A stretch of 64,000 nt of DNA from assembly GCA_963971425.1 (NCBI GenBank), contig OZ020514.1, positions 45,475,527 to 45,539,526 on the forward strand, given 5' to 3'. Origin of the DNA: Bryoerythrophyllum caledonicum (Eukaryota > Streptophyta > Bryopsida > Pottiales > Pottiaceae). Under the pieces are notes generated by a model. The model worked only from the letters and a program-made list of their open reading frames with translations. It was not told the DNA's origin and ran no database searches. Below, piece by piece: positions 21,922-33,886 of this stretch. A program made the position numbers and the translations under genes. Numbering within the stretch: position 1 is the stretch's first letter; every line of letters starts with the position of its first letter.

Positions 21922-23480
21922 TTAGTTATTTCGTGCGTGCGTCCGGATTTACATTAGATTTGAAAATTAGATAGCGACTGTAACCTCTGTCATTCCAACG
22001 AGAAATTCTACCTTTAAGGGTACGTTTCAATCTTGATGGTTCCCAGTCCAGACTGTCAGCGTTTTCCTGAGGGTTTTGAACTTTAATTGGTGGCAATTTA
22101 ATTTGCCTGATAATGGCTATGAAGCTCTATTGATTAATAATCAACCACCAAACAGCGGGTGAGCAGTTGGATAACAAATTCTTGTAAGAAGAGTGCATGT
22201 AGTATACCAAGTCTAAATCAACAGCTTTAGTTTGTATTATTTATTTATCATACTACTAAAATCATAATCCGCGCAGTGAACCATGCAGCGATCAATCGTG
22301 CAGTCAACCGTGCAGTGAACTATAGGAACGGTGCAGTCAACCACGCAATTAATTGCGCAGCCAATGGCGCAGTGAATCATGTTACCTTTCTTTTAATATA
22401 GTTTGTAATATAAAAACTACATTAAAATGGTTGGACTTATGCGTTGCAAAGCATTAGCTTGAGTTTTTGGGTGTGACAAATATGCATTTGTGTGTTGCAA
22501 TTTGTGCTCTTGATTACAAATTTGACGTTCAAAATATTTTTTGAGTTAAGCACTAAAAGATTGAATTGTAAATTATGAGTTGTAAACTTGGAGTGAAAAA
22601 GTTGTGAAGTTGGAGTTGTGATCTTGGAGGTTGGCATACAAAGTTGGAGTTGCAAAATTGCATATTCGAGTTGTGGAGATTGAAATTGCAAGTTTTGAGG
22701 TGAGATTGCAAGTTTTGAGATTGTAATTGCAAATTGAGTTTGTGAGTGTGTGAATTTGAGATTGTAATTGCAAGTTGAGTTTGTAGGTGTGAAATTGAGA
22801 TTGTAATTGCAAATTGAGTTTGTGGGTGTGTGAAATTTGCATTTGTGTGTTGCAATTTGTGCTTATCCAAAATAAATTTGAAACTCTTGATTACAAATTT
22901 GACATTCATAACATTTTTGAAATTCCATGTTAAAATGCAAAAAATCTAAAACCTAATTAATTTTTTTCTATTCTATTCTATTACATTATTAAAATTCATG
23001 TATAGGTTTCAAAGACATATTTATATTTTATGTAGATTGTTCTTACCTTTTTTTTTTTTAATTTTGTGATATAAAAACTACATTAAAATGGTTGAACTAA
23101 TGCGTTGCAAAGCAAGCGCCAACTGCTAGTTCTTTCTAAAATATCAGAGGAATATTATAACATTATTTCATAAAATTCCCTTCGTTCCCATATTTTCAAC
23201 AGAAAAAACGAGACCTTGCTGCATAAGTCAATTCAGAACCAAAAACGAATGAAATTGCTTCGTTCACATGAAACGAAATTATAAATAAAACCTGGAACTA
23301 GAAATATCTTTCATTCAATCAGATAATAATGGGGCGAAATTTATCATGATAACACAAAACAAATTGAGTTTAGATATATGCTATGCGTAAGATTTTCAGC
23401 TTCTTAACCAGAACGCTTTAATTCCGAGTTGTGTTAAAGTACGATTCATAGAAGCAAATTCCAATTTTGTTTCTGGGATA
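21922..23480. repeat. AIR9 3' flank with short degenerate repeats
   Basis: After the AIR9 stop comes about 300 bp of probable 3' untranslated region. At 22268-22380 a run of degenerate GCAGTGAACC-like units appears. A nested repeat block follows. A ~70-bp direct repeat (22381-22453 and 23041-23114) flanks a second direct repeat pair (about 22481-22547 and 22836-22922) and three or four ~45-bp tandem units of GAGATTGTAATTGCAAATTG type (22690-22830). Minus-strand open frames here are translations of the repeat and are not genes. Confidence 0.6.
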
Positions 23481-23489
23481 CAAACCAAA

Positions 23490-24070
23490 ATTGAAAGAAG
23501 TTGAAAATGATGTCACAAATTGAAATAATGTTGAACCAAATGGCTCAACTATCGACTTCGAACAAGAGATTGACAGATAGAGTCTACCCGTGAAAGCCAA
23601 GTGATCGACTGCTCCAATCGACCAAGTGTCATGGATGCAAGAAAACCTATCAGTGATAGAAGATTACAGGGACCAAGGACAGATCCCTGTCTTGCTTCCA
23701 GCTAGGCAAGAGTTGATAAGCCTCACCACGCATGTAGAAAAGCGCAGTGGTGAGAATCATGCAGTGTGGAAGTTTCAGATGAGTATAATGTTTTGAGCAT
23801 AGTCGATGACATGCTACCGAGAGAGCTGCACGAGGATGAAACTGAGCGGATGGACAAAGATGCGATATGCCAATCAGTCATTATCTCAGCTATGGAGCCA
23901 AAACTCATGCGTAGGTCTATGACCTGCAAAACTGCTATCCACATGTGGCGTAGACTTAGCACGGTCCATGAGCATTGAAATGCCATGGAAAATATTCAGC
24001 TGCTGCAGTAGCAGTTTTTTGAACTAAAGATGAAACCAAATACTCACCAGAAGTAAACCCCTGCTGTAGC
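23490..24070 (+). pseudogene. Ty1/copia gag fragment
   Basis: A short stretch reads like the N-terminal gag region of copia-type polyproteins. An AVWKFQM segment (23760-23780) is followed, after a frame change, by a helical region with ERMDKDAICQSVIISAM and MWRRLSTVHEH (to 23978). It then continues with a stop as NAMENIQLLQ. No protease, integrase or reverse transcriptase follows, so it is a truncated remnant. No LTRs were recognised around it. Confidence 0.6.
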
Positions 24071-24270
24071 AATGCCTCTGGTGTGGTTCCGATCACTAAA
24101 ATTGGCTCCCGCAATTCCCCACAGACATTAATTAGAAGCTGCTTAAAATGTCATCTTTTGTAAATAACGTCTAGGGAGATGTTTTCTTGTCCATTTCTAG
24201 GGAACCTCGAATGGAGCTTTGCATCCACTTTACATAGTGGCTGGACCTAGTTGGCAGCATGTTACACTTT

Positions 24271-24831
24271 TGTCGTGTATAGAAAGATAGATAACCACAA
24301 GAGATTGAGAGTCCTAACCACATCAAATAAATGAAAAACATACACTAAATAAGAATACGTAATACGCCCTCAAGGAAAGAGATGCAAATCACACGTACTC
24401 AAGCGTCTCACACTACACAGAAGGAGAATCAACGAGTGCAAGTATTGTAAGAGAATGCAGAGCCTTTACTAATGACAAACAATCAATTACAATCAACGGG
24501 AATCACTAAACACTCTCTAACTCATTTACAAAGCTTGACTTGACAAAGATGTCAAGTAAAGGACGTGTGCGGCGCTATACGCACACACAACCCTACGTTG
24601 ATGGAAATCATCCACGGAAGAATGTGGTGCTCCGCCGTACGTCTCTAAACCCGTATTAGTAATAAACTAATCTATGCTAAAACTACGATATGGAGAAGCC
24701 CTCTACGCCATGTCCTGTGACAGCTGTCGTGTAAAGAAAGATCGATAACCACAACAGATCAAGAGTCCTATCCAACATCAAATAAACAAAAAACATACAC
24801 TAAAACAAGTATACGTAATACACCCCTAAGT
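24271..24831 (+). repeat. ~105-bp direct repeat pair
   Basis: 24271-24375 and 24725-24831 match along their length (TGTCGTGTA, GATAACCACAA, AAACATACACTAA and ACGTAATAC segments in the same order). About 350 bp lies between them. They could be short LTRs of a small nonautonomous element or a local duplication. The intervening sequence has no coding potential that I recognise. Confidence 0.55.
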
Positions 24832-25079
24832 GCCCCACTAGCGGATAAAGAGACCCTCTATCCAGCTAGGACTAAACAACACCAACAAGACTAAACGCAC
24901 GGTGTTGTCGCTGCAACAACTGTACACATCTAGTCGAAGATGCGGTCCGTTGTTGAATCCATAACCATATGGAGAAGTAATCAAGTGACGGTAGGTTGGG
25001 TGCAATGTGAGCACCATCATAATCGCCTAAGTCAACTTTGTTGCCAATCCCTTGGTCAATCTTCACGATGCCTTTCTCT

Positions 25080-26480
25080 AAGTCACAACCAAGAACTCTA
25101 ATTGGATGACAACGCACCACATTGTGACAAGTCCACGAGGAATTCAAGGCGTTTCATTGGGTGGAACGTGGCTCAAGACCTCCGACAACAATACCAAGTC
25201 AAATCCCCGGACGGTAAAATAGAAAGAAGAGGCGTCAAACAAGCTATATGCCAACCACGTTGGCAATGGTCACGAAGCAATATGGTAGCCTTGCCCTTCT
25301 TCTCGCCACACACGAAACACAGAATGCCGTCTTTTACAACGGCCAACTCCAGATGAACGAAGCCATCAATGAGTAATTGACAGGGAGCACAATTCATAGA
25401 GTGCTCCTGACACTCTCAGCCATCCTTGCCTTCCAGCAACAAGATGTCATTTGGCAACACATCCTTTACGCAAAAAATAGTGTGCCCTGCCTTGACGTCC
25501 AACGTTGTAGGCGCCTCACGCTACAAAGCGTATTTCTCCTTAGAAAAACGTTGCAGCAATGGTCGGTAGGCATTGCTACAACGTACGAGCGTACCATAAG
25601 GTGTCATTGTGCTGAGCAATCGACAAGTTTTTCATGGCCATGGATATAGTTCGCTCGAAGAACTCAGCTCAATCCCATAATTACTAGGCCTACACCTCTG
25701 GATTGTCCAAATCTACAACCGGAGCCAACTTTTTCCAAATGAAACTTGGTAAAATTGGTTGCTGCCTGTACAACAATTAATATGGACTAAAAAAAGCTAT
25801 TAAAGCCAGCCGGCTAAATCGGTACCCCAAGGCGATCTATGGCATCATTAGATCTTTATCACGTTGGCCACCCTAAAGTAATCCATATTTGTGTAGGCCC
25901 TGCTTCACAGTTTGAACCACACGCTCCGCCAAACCGTCTACTTCCGGGTAATCCCAAGAAGTGGTACGGTGGTCAATCAAAGCCTTGGTACACAAAGCTT
26001 CAAAAGCCCCAAAGAACTCATGCCCTTGATCTGTCAAAACCTGAGCTGGGGCTCTAAAACGAGCCAAAATCCGATGAAGGAATGCCATGGCTGCCAACTT
26101 TGAAGAGTTTTACAAATGAGCCGTGAGCTCAATCCACTTGCTGAAATGCTCTACCATCACCAAGACAAACTTGGCTCCACGTAGAGTCACGATAAGTGGA
26201 CCAACAAAGTCCAAAGACTATCTATATTCTAGCTCTATAATGGGCAAAGGCTGCAATTGCAATGACAAGGTGTTGAAGTTGGATCTAATCCAATCACTTA
26301 CTTCACACGGAGAAATATACATGAGAATTTGATGATATATGTCGGTCCACTTGTATTGGCTGCGTAACTTTAAATGAGACCATCGCACACCAAATGTCTT
26401 AGGTCTCCGTGTACTTGCCGTACCAACAAAGCCCTCTGATCTGGCCTAGGAACTATGCGCTTAGTCCCATTGTTGCACTT
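25080..26480 (-). pseudogene. Ty3/gypsy pol fragment: integrase followed by a PHD finger
   Basis: Read on the minus strand, a degraded zinc-binding region (26480-26290) precedes an integrase core. The core has SLDFVGPL near 26215, VLTDQGHEFFG near 26030 and DGLAERVVQTVKQGL near 25920, so the D, D and E positions are all present. Downstream at 25397-25173 a PHD-type finger follows, with CFVCGEKKG, a DHCQRGWHIACL block and WYCCRR. The region carries many stops and at least one frameshift. Reverse transcriptase and gag are missing. The domain order places the PHD finger where other gypsy elements carry a chromodomain. Confidence 0.75.
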
Positions 26481-27145
26481 CGTAGAGTGAGTATTCTTCC
26501 GGATAGCACTTAGTTATGGCTAAATGTACTTAAGTATTCGCTCTAAATTCGTTCCCACAGAGACCTACTGTTTCTTTCTTAAATAATAAGTACAAACTCA
26601 CTAACTTCCACACTACTATCTATTGGTTAGCGTATCTATTCATCCCTCGATCTACTCATCCGGATCCTTCCGGATTCCGGATGTTCCGTCTTTCAGCTTC
26701 CGGATCCTTCCGGACGCTGGAAAGCTTCAGACAAAGGTTCTTCCGGAGTTTTTAAATGAGTGGCCGGGTACCACTGATCCTGTTTTGTGTAAGTGGCCAA
26801 ATTCCCCACTGTCTTGTGACTTAAAGTGGCTAAACACCCACTGCCCCAAAACTTACAGTGGCTGGATACCCACTCTCCCTACTCCGCTAACCGGTAGTTG
26901 ATTTGTTGCTGCCAGACTCGCACTCTCACATCATCCAGATGGCCTTCCGGATGCGGTCACTCAGAGGTTAATCTGGACTACAATGACATTCTGGTTGATG
27001 CTAAGTGGTTCTATGGGATGAGTGTTGCACGTTTGTAAATAGACTTCCTTCTAGACATACACCTCAGGCTTTTTCCTCTATCCTAAGGGTAAACTCCAGC
27101 CGCAACCAAAATCCGGGTTCACACTTGTTTCCCGTGTCCTAAGAG
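26481..27145 (-). other. Left flank of the hAT insertion, part of a split older sequence
   Basis: This is noncoding sequence rich in CCGGA motifs (26650-26760), like 42625-42720 on the other side of the hAT element. The last eight bases, CCTAAGAG at 27138-27145, are the left target duplication. I see no open frame worth calling. Confidence 0.5.
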
Positions 27146-27500
27146 CAGGGTTGTCATAACGGATGGGTTGAGGTGATTGGACGGGACAACCGGACGGGAG
27201 GTCCGGACCGGACGGACGGACGGGAGGTCCGGACCGGACGGACGGACGGTTCGGACGGATTGCCTGAAGTACACCCAATAATTTTTTGCAAGTAAGAAAT
27301 TTTAACTGTGATGGCCACGTCACATTTGGACGTGTCACGCCACCGTGGCACTAGGGCGGGGACGTCTCCATGAGGGGCGGAGACGTCCTTGCCCCAGGGG
27401 TGGGGACGTCTCCGCCCCGGGGCGTGGATACCTCCATTAGGGGCAAGGACGCCCCCGCCCCTGATGTAGGTGTCCCCGCCCCTGCATCATTGAGCGGAGA
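27146..27500 (+). repeat. Left terminal and subterminal repeats of the giant hAT element
   Basis: The terminal repeat is followed by a duplicated ~38-bp GGACGG/GGTCCGGACC unit (27180-27260). Three GACGTC boxes lie at 27361, 27382 and 27405 in a run of GC-rich sequence, and more degenerate versions continue to 27490. This is the kind of subterminal array bound by hAT transposases in other families; here it is inferred from position and repetition. Confidence 0.6.
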
Positions 27501-27875
27501 GACCTTAATGTCTGGAAGCAAAATATGTTTATTACATTAAATCGTTTCACGATATAACAACAATTCCTTGATTTCATACTTCCAAACGAAGTAATATCGG
27601 CACTAGTTATCTAAGAAACATTTTTCTCTCCTAGCTTCTTCTATGAATTATCACAACTCTCTTGATTTCGCATACATATACGTAGTAACTTTTCTTGTCC
27701 TATAATTATTCAAACGACCCGATCTGCACACTTCTTTAGTGGACGGGCCACCCATAACCGCATCTCGAAGGACGATATCATTATCATCTGGTGCCTCATT
27801 GCAATCTGGTCGGTTGTCATCATCAGCTCCTTCATCGCTCTCATCTTTGAATACTCCGTTGCTACCATTAGGAGT

Positions 27876-30848
27876 TCAAAAGCCCTCTATTTCAATCGTA
27901 GAGCTTCGCAAAGGGGGTCTGCTATTTTTGGCAGTAGTAGCGGAAGTGTTTAGACCCGTCCCCTCAACACCTACATTTTGTTGGAAAGGTCCATATATGG
28001 CATTCGCCGTTCTAGGAGAAGAGGAATTCCGGGAAGGCGGCGTTGGTGTATTATGGTCATTAATAACAGTAGGCAACACCACAACCGAAGATGGTCGTGG
28101 CTCAAGGTCCTCTGTGAATGCAAAAACATCAGAGGGGTCTAAATATTCCGGGTCAAAATGCTTTTGCTGATTAACAACCCTTTCATTTCTTGGAGTCGTC
28201 CCTATAATTGTTGTGTTTACAACATTTGCGTTAGTGTCTCCTTGAACAACTCCAGTGCTACAAAATGATGCACCCATTCCAATAGGGCTCTCCTGGCCAT
28301 ACCGGTTTTCAACCGATCCTTCGTTGTTTCGAGTCGCAGTATTTACTGCGTTTCCTCCGGCTCCGTTGTTGTCGGCATCTCCATGTACACCTCTATTTGA
28401 TGGGGAATTGTCATCGTCGCGAACATTCCCGACATAGCCCCCCCTCTGTTTCAGGCTCTTCAAGGTTAGTCACATTTGGAATGTCGCTCCCTGAGGAAGT
28501 AGACAAAGGTTGCACTTCATGAATGCCCTCATTTTGAGGAAAATGAGGCAAAGGACTGCGACGAGGACTTCAATTCCAAGGTCCCCAACGACCTTGAGCC
28601 AATTCTTCTTCCACGTTGTCATTATCTCCGTAATAGTTTCTCGTTTCCTCAAGGTGATCGGTGCCTTCCGCCCAAAGATTAGGGTTCCCCCGGTACTCTA
28701 GCAAAGAGCAGGAAGCTTCAATATTGTGCTCCTCCTCTTCCTCGGCTATCAACACATCAAATTCACGATTAGGTTCATCCATCGAGACCGGCCCTAGGGC
28801 ATTCGGGTCGGAATCCTCCGAGTGAATATTCGCATCGTACCATCGAACGGGATCGGCCCCTGGTCTTTGTTGAAGGCATCGGCTATTGGTATGAATATAT
28901 ACCAATGACGCAGCCTTTTCCACTGCTAATCGATTTTGGCTCTTGTTGTGGACAAATGAATACATACTCCAGTTTCGTGTGCAAGAGTTTGCTGAACACG
29001 TAAGGGCTTGAATACGAACAGCTAGTTTAGACAATGCCTTGTCTGCGATCCTGGCCCACCATTGGTGGAGTTGAAGCTTTGTCTGGCGGATGTCAGATGC
29101 CTCTGTAGGGCCATATGGTTATGTGCCTTCCTCGTACTGTGTTAACTCATATTGGACGTCCTTACATGAGATGTCCAATACCGCCATCATTTTGCAAACA
29201 ACCCGATTCAATGCTCTTTGTGCGATTCCGTCAGCCCTAAGCACCACATTATCCTTGAGGTACGGATTCAAAAGAGCCGCGGCATAGTCAACATCGGTAA
29301 GAACCATTTGCCACTGGGCATCAAAAGATTGTTCAAGAGTGGATGCTATGTCAGCTCGTAGAGTAATGGGTGACTCTCTCAAAGAGTACACGTGTTCTCC
29401 CAAATTATGCATCACGAGCCACGCACGACCCATGGCTGGTTCGCGGCCATCAAACACACGCAATGCCTTCAAAACATCCCCAGCCATGTGCACGTAATTC
29501 TAACATCGTTGCCAAAAGGCCACATCTTTGATGGTGAGTACCACATTACGCAAAGCGGTTGCTGCTTGCTGTCCATTCTATTTATTCCGTAGGATTGCAA
29601 AGTAGTTTACAACATGGGGGTGGTCTTTCAATTGCTCCAACACTCCTTTGAGTCTCACCAATTGATCCAACATAAGGAATTTTCAAGCAAAGCAGGTTTC
29701 ACTCGGCACTACAATATGCAAGTTTGGACTCAACTCATGAAGTGCCCCATTGTTGCATGATGGTTTCTAATACATTGGCACAATTTCTTTGCCCTCTCTA
29801 TGAAATCTTTAAATCTTAGACCTTCGCCCAATCTTCCAACATGAGATCCAATGCTTGTGCAATGCACCCCTGCTTGTGAATGTGCGGGTATGTGAGAATA
29901 ATATCATCCATCGCTCCAAGCATGTTGGGAGCATTGTCTGTACAAATCTGTGTCACATTCTTGGAACCCACCTTCTCAATGTAAACTTTCATTTAATCCG
30001 CTATGTACCGTATGGACTTCTTTTGAGCACTGGTGTCTGCTCCCCAAGAATATGTCACTAGAGGGACACGACATCATTAAATTCATGAGGGGCCTCCGGT
30101 TGACCATCCGTGCATATCGACACCCTATAATTCTTGATTGCAAAACCAACTTTGGCTTCAATGTCTTTCTCAATTTGCAACATCTTAGGTTCAATCAATC
30201 TAGTCCTCAACTAGTGATATGAAGGAGGAGTGTACTCAAACTTTGCCACGGATGTTGCCCTCACTGCATCGATGAACGCCTGATTTCGCGCCACATTAAA
30301 AGGCACATTTGCCTGATAGAAAAAGGTTGCCCACGTCTCATCAAGTTCCTTCGTCTTTGCAACGTTAAAAGCATCAAGCATCCGTTGTTGATGTAGTTGC
30401 CCAGATCTAGTGGAATTCGAGGCGGTAAGACCACCCGACACATGTGAAGGGTCGTTTCCTTCAGAGAGATTAGACACTCCTTCCGAGGCCCACTAGTTAC
30501 CCCACCCGCCACATTATTTTGAGCGTCGGATTGGCTTGAAGTGTCAATAGTTGGTGCCCTTGATGGACCACTCGGACCTGAATCTCCGCCATACATGTCC
30601 CCGCCCTTCATTCGTTGCGGAACAATGTTTCCACAGTTGGCAAATCGATGTTGCACATGGGGAGGTAGGCTCCGACAAATCGACCTCTCTGACTTGGCGC
30701 CATATCCAAAGTGAGCGAACGCACGCTCACGTTTGTAGCTAAAAGTAAAGTTGCAGAAAACACAACTCACTTTGCCCCCGTTGCTACAAAAGTTGTACCA
30801 AGGTTCCCATTCTTTTGTTTGCTTCTTTTGACTTCCCATTGCATTCAC
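27876..30848 (-). pseudogene. hAT transposase with N-terminal BED-type zinc finger, broken
   Basis: The minus strand reads a BED-like finger near the start (CVFCNFTFSYKR followed by HFGYGAKSER, about 30760-30680). A low-complexity linker follows, then a DUF659-like middle with VSICTDG near 30110. The C-terminal dimerisation block has WWARIADKALSKLAVRIQ and CTRNWSMYSFVHNKSQNRL (29070-28930), the signature of plant hAT transposases. The tail is acidic. Several stops and frameshifts (for example near 30390, 30220 and 29100) make it inactive. It supplied, or once supplied, the activity for this element. The GC-rich box region at 31130-31330 lies upstream of its start. Confidence 0.8.
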
Positions 30849-31129
30849 GGCTTATGCCAAATACCCCCGGCTTCTCTCGTCTAAGCCAAAATACGGGGCT
30901 AGTTAATTTATAGAATCGGGTGAAAATATGAGTTCTGATAGCGCTGGTGCAGTACTTGAACCAATTTTTACATCACCTCAGCAGCACACCAGTGCCGCTT
31001 GCCACCCAAGTAGACTCGCAAGGAGCTCAAACTGAATTGTGGTCCAAGGGATAGAGGCCAAGGTGTCGAGCGTGAGGACAAACGGCCCTCACCGATCCTT
31101 TTATACACGAGCCAAGAACGGGTGGGACC

Positions 31130-31460
31130 TGACGCGCCTAGGGCGGGGACATCTTCGTGAAGGGGCGGAGACGTCCCTGCCCTTACCTGGGCAGGGACGG
31201 GGACGTCTCCCCAACCCAAGAGAAGGAGGCCTTTGGGGCATTTTGGGTGCTTAAGCACTCCTCCTCTCCATGAGGAGGGTGGAGGTTTTATCATAGGGTG
31301 CCTTATTTTTGGTTCCGACAAGATTGCGACGCACTTAAAATAACAAGCAGATTATGTCTGGGAAGGAAGGCTAAATGGAAAGTACGACTTTTGTCCTTTG
31401 GCGGCATGCTCTCCAATAATGAACACATTTATTAGCTCCCTATAAGATTAAGTAGTGAAT
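31130..31460 (-). promoter_or_regulatory. Transposase upstream region with GACGTC boxes
   Basis: GC-rich boxes (GACGTC at 31170 and 31202, plus a GACATC variant near 31148) lie upstream of the transposase start at 30848. The block is homologous to 32610-32990, sharing GGTGCCTTATTTTTGG, a CATGCTCTCCAATAA segment and CTTTATTAGCTCCCTAT-like sequence. The second copy lies upstream of the RING-gene fragment at 32469. Two different element genes therefore share an upstream region, suggesting common control. Confidence 0.5.
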
Positions 31461-31712
31461 ACCATGGGAGCTATGCAAGTCCCTATCCATAAAGGGTAGT
31501 ATAAGCGTCTAGTAGAATGTAATGTGCAAGTTCTCTAAATAAAAACTTTAAACACAAGTGCCCCACAAAAGATTAGGAATGAACCACATACCATTAAAGA
31601 AAGAAAGAAATCAAGTAGTGAATAGCATGGAAGCTATGCAAGTCTCCATTCATAAAGGGTAGTATAAGCCTCTAGTAGAATGTAATGTGCAAGTTCTCTA
31701 AATAAAATGTAC
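31441..31712 (+). repeat. Two monomers of the 163-bp satellite inside the hAT element
   Basis: The CTATGCAAGTC landmark occurs at 31471 and 31634, 163 bp apart. The surrounding sequence matches the large array at 53215-57235 over the full monomer (GTAGTATAAGC, GTGCAAGTTCTCTAAATAAA, AAAAGATTAGGAATG). A third partial monomer lies near 33425-33460. The element may be the source of the satellite, or may have captured it. Confidence 0.8.
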
Positions 31713-31989
31713 CATTACAAACAAAAAGGATACTTAAAATCTCATAATGTTTAGAGCAAAAGTATTGTTCGCAAATTTTTTTTGCTACGTCCTAAACCTT
31801 TAAGTACTCCTAGTCAGTAGTAACGTTAGTGAAGAGCTCGTTCGGTCCTCCTCAGCCTACCATGTGCTTGTGTCTTTTCGCTCGCGACTTGGACGTGGGT
31901 TCCGTCGTAGTCAGCATCTGAAATCGACGTGTCAGTATCGTAGCTGGGTGTGTCTTCCATCACAGTCATGAACTTGCCCAATCCACCTT

Positions 31990-32469
31990 CCGGATACTAG
32001 CGCCATCCCATTGGAATTATTCCATATTCTGGGCAAGGAATTTTATCTTCCCCGGCATCGACTTCAAAGTGGACCAATCCTCATTCTTGTTCAACCTCAC
32101 CTCCGCATGAACACCCCGCGCAATGAATAGATTTACTTCGTTGCGTTTGACGAATGGGACGTCATACAACACTTAGTAAACTTCAATGCATCAATTTTTA
32201 AATGCCTTGTTGACGCAATGTTTCAAGTTTGCCTTGTGGAAGCGTCGGTGGTAGTTGTGTCGCTCCTCTAGGAAAGCCTTGTCGATGTGGCACCACTCGA
32301 TGAAGTTCGCGCAATCATCAAAACTCCAAAGCTCCTATACGTCTTCCCAACCTCAAAAAACCAACTTCGCGGGATTACGAAGAACGTGCAACCGCTTCTG
32401 ATGGGCGTTCCCCGCTCGTGCACGGGTCTTGTCTCGCTCCTCCTTGGCCAATTGTCCGGGTGAAGACAT
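31990..32469 (-). pseudogene. Diverged fragment of the RING-type cargo gene (N-terminal region)
   Basis: From the ATG at 32469 the minus frame reads KEERDKTRARAGN, then DDCANFIEWCHIDKAFLEER, NEVNLFIARGVHAEVRL and DWSTLKSM. These match 39641-39002 with perhaps 60-70 percent identity. Four or more stops break it, and similarity ends near 31990, before the coiled-coil part. It lies directly after a copy of the transposase-type upstream region. It probably derives from a related element or an older internal duplication. Confidence 0.6.
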
Positions 32470-32609
32470 GGTTTGCACGTGTTCTCGGAAAAATCTGGCG
32501 TGGATGGATGAATGAAGACCTTGCATGACGCCATTATCTAGCTTAATGGAGAGATGGATGGATAGGAGTATGCGAGGCGGGGTCAAATGAAAAGTTTCTC
32601 CATTAAAAT

Positions 32610-32990
32610 AGTAATCCGGTAGGGGCGCAGACGTCCCCGCCCCTGCCTCGGTAGAGGTGGAGACGTCCCCACCCCATCAGGGCAGGGGCGGGGACATTTG
32701 AAAGATAAAATTTGGGGGGGGGACTTCTCCACCTAACTCTTGAAGGAGGCGTTTGAGGCCATTGTTGCTTGGCCGAGGCACTCCTCATCTCTATGAGGCG
32801 GGTGCACAATTAAATATGGGGTGCCTTATTTTTGGTTCCGACAACATCGCGTTGCACTTAAATTAACATGCAAGTTATGTCTTTCGCTAGGTCTAGGGAG
32901 GAAGGCAAAACGCGTTGTACAACTTTTATCCTTTGACGGCATGCTCTCCAATAAGGAATACCTTTATTAGCTCCCTATTAGTTTTGGAGC
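32610..32990 (-). promoter_or_regulatory. Second copy of the GACGTC-box upstream region
   Basis: GACGTC cores lie at 32630 and 32662, and the block is homologous to 31130-31460. It is placed directly upstream of the RING-gene fragment starting at 32469. A box cluster also lies upstream of the full cargo gene at 39828. Confidence 0.5.
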
Positions 32991-33886
32991 AAACATAAGA
33001 GTGTAGAAAATTATTTCCTTTCAAATTTAAAAAAAAAATTCTTGTCTTTAGTGGAAAATAACACTTCAACCCAAGTCAAAGATTTTCACATATTGCCAAA
33101 AATAAAACGGGCAAGGTACCAAAAACAAAAACTTCATACCACACAAAACTTAGAGATTTTAACTTTTTATACTTTTGATTTTTTCCACAACAATATGTGG
33201 TGTAGACCTTCATATTGACCGTTTGGATCATCAATCTAAAACATATGAAGTATCTAAACACTAAAACGTTAATTGCCCATTTTTAAGCTTCCACTACTAG
33301 CATAGTTGACTTGAATTGCGCTACACCTTTTTTCTACCTCTAACAATTGGTGTATAAGGAACTAACATCATCCTTAACTACCATTAGTAATAGATTTAGG
33401 CCTTACGTAGTGCAGAAATTTGATACCAAGTAGTGAATAGTATGGGAGCTATGCAAGTCTTTAAATCCGTGCGGTTAAAATTTATGAAATTTTGTGGGGA
33501 CATTAACAAAGAAGTATTTATTGAGATCCTACGGTTAGATGTAGAAATAAGAAGGTTTTGTCTCCATTCTTAGGCATTATACTATAGCCTCGCAGTTTTG
33601 AAGTGTTTTTGGTGCAAAAATGCCAAGTTGGTCCTTTAGGGAATAAAAATGTTTGGAGGTTTAAAATTGGTCCACACCAGTTTTGTTTATACAAACGCAC
33701 AAATCCTTATGAGGCTTAAGTACATCCATAATCACACCTCTATTATCAAGTAGAATGTAGACACTACTATTCATATTTTTTTTAGTATCCATACTGTAAT
33801 ACGAAAATGGGAAAATACATTAAACGCTCAAAGATGAAGCATTGTAAGAAAATTGTCTCTTGGTACCGCAAAGACAAAAAATTCAC
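32991..33886. other. Internal noncoding part of the hAT element
   Basis: AT-rich sequence downstream (in minus-strand terms) of the RING-type gene. Apart from a partial satellite monomer near 33425-33460 I see no coding or structural signal. Confidence 0.5.

Noticed and set aside
22437-22909. Minus-strand open frames rich in Asn, Thr, Gln and His
   Set aside because: They are translations of tandem and nested repeats downstream of AIR9.
27739-28437. Plus-strand open frames over the hAT transposase tail
   Set aside because: They are antisense to the minus-strand transposase remnant and carry no motif.
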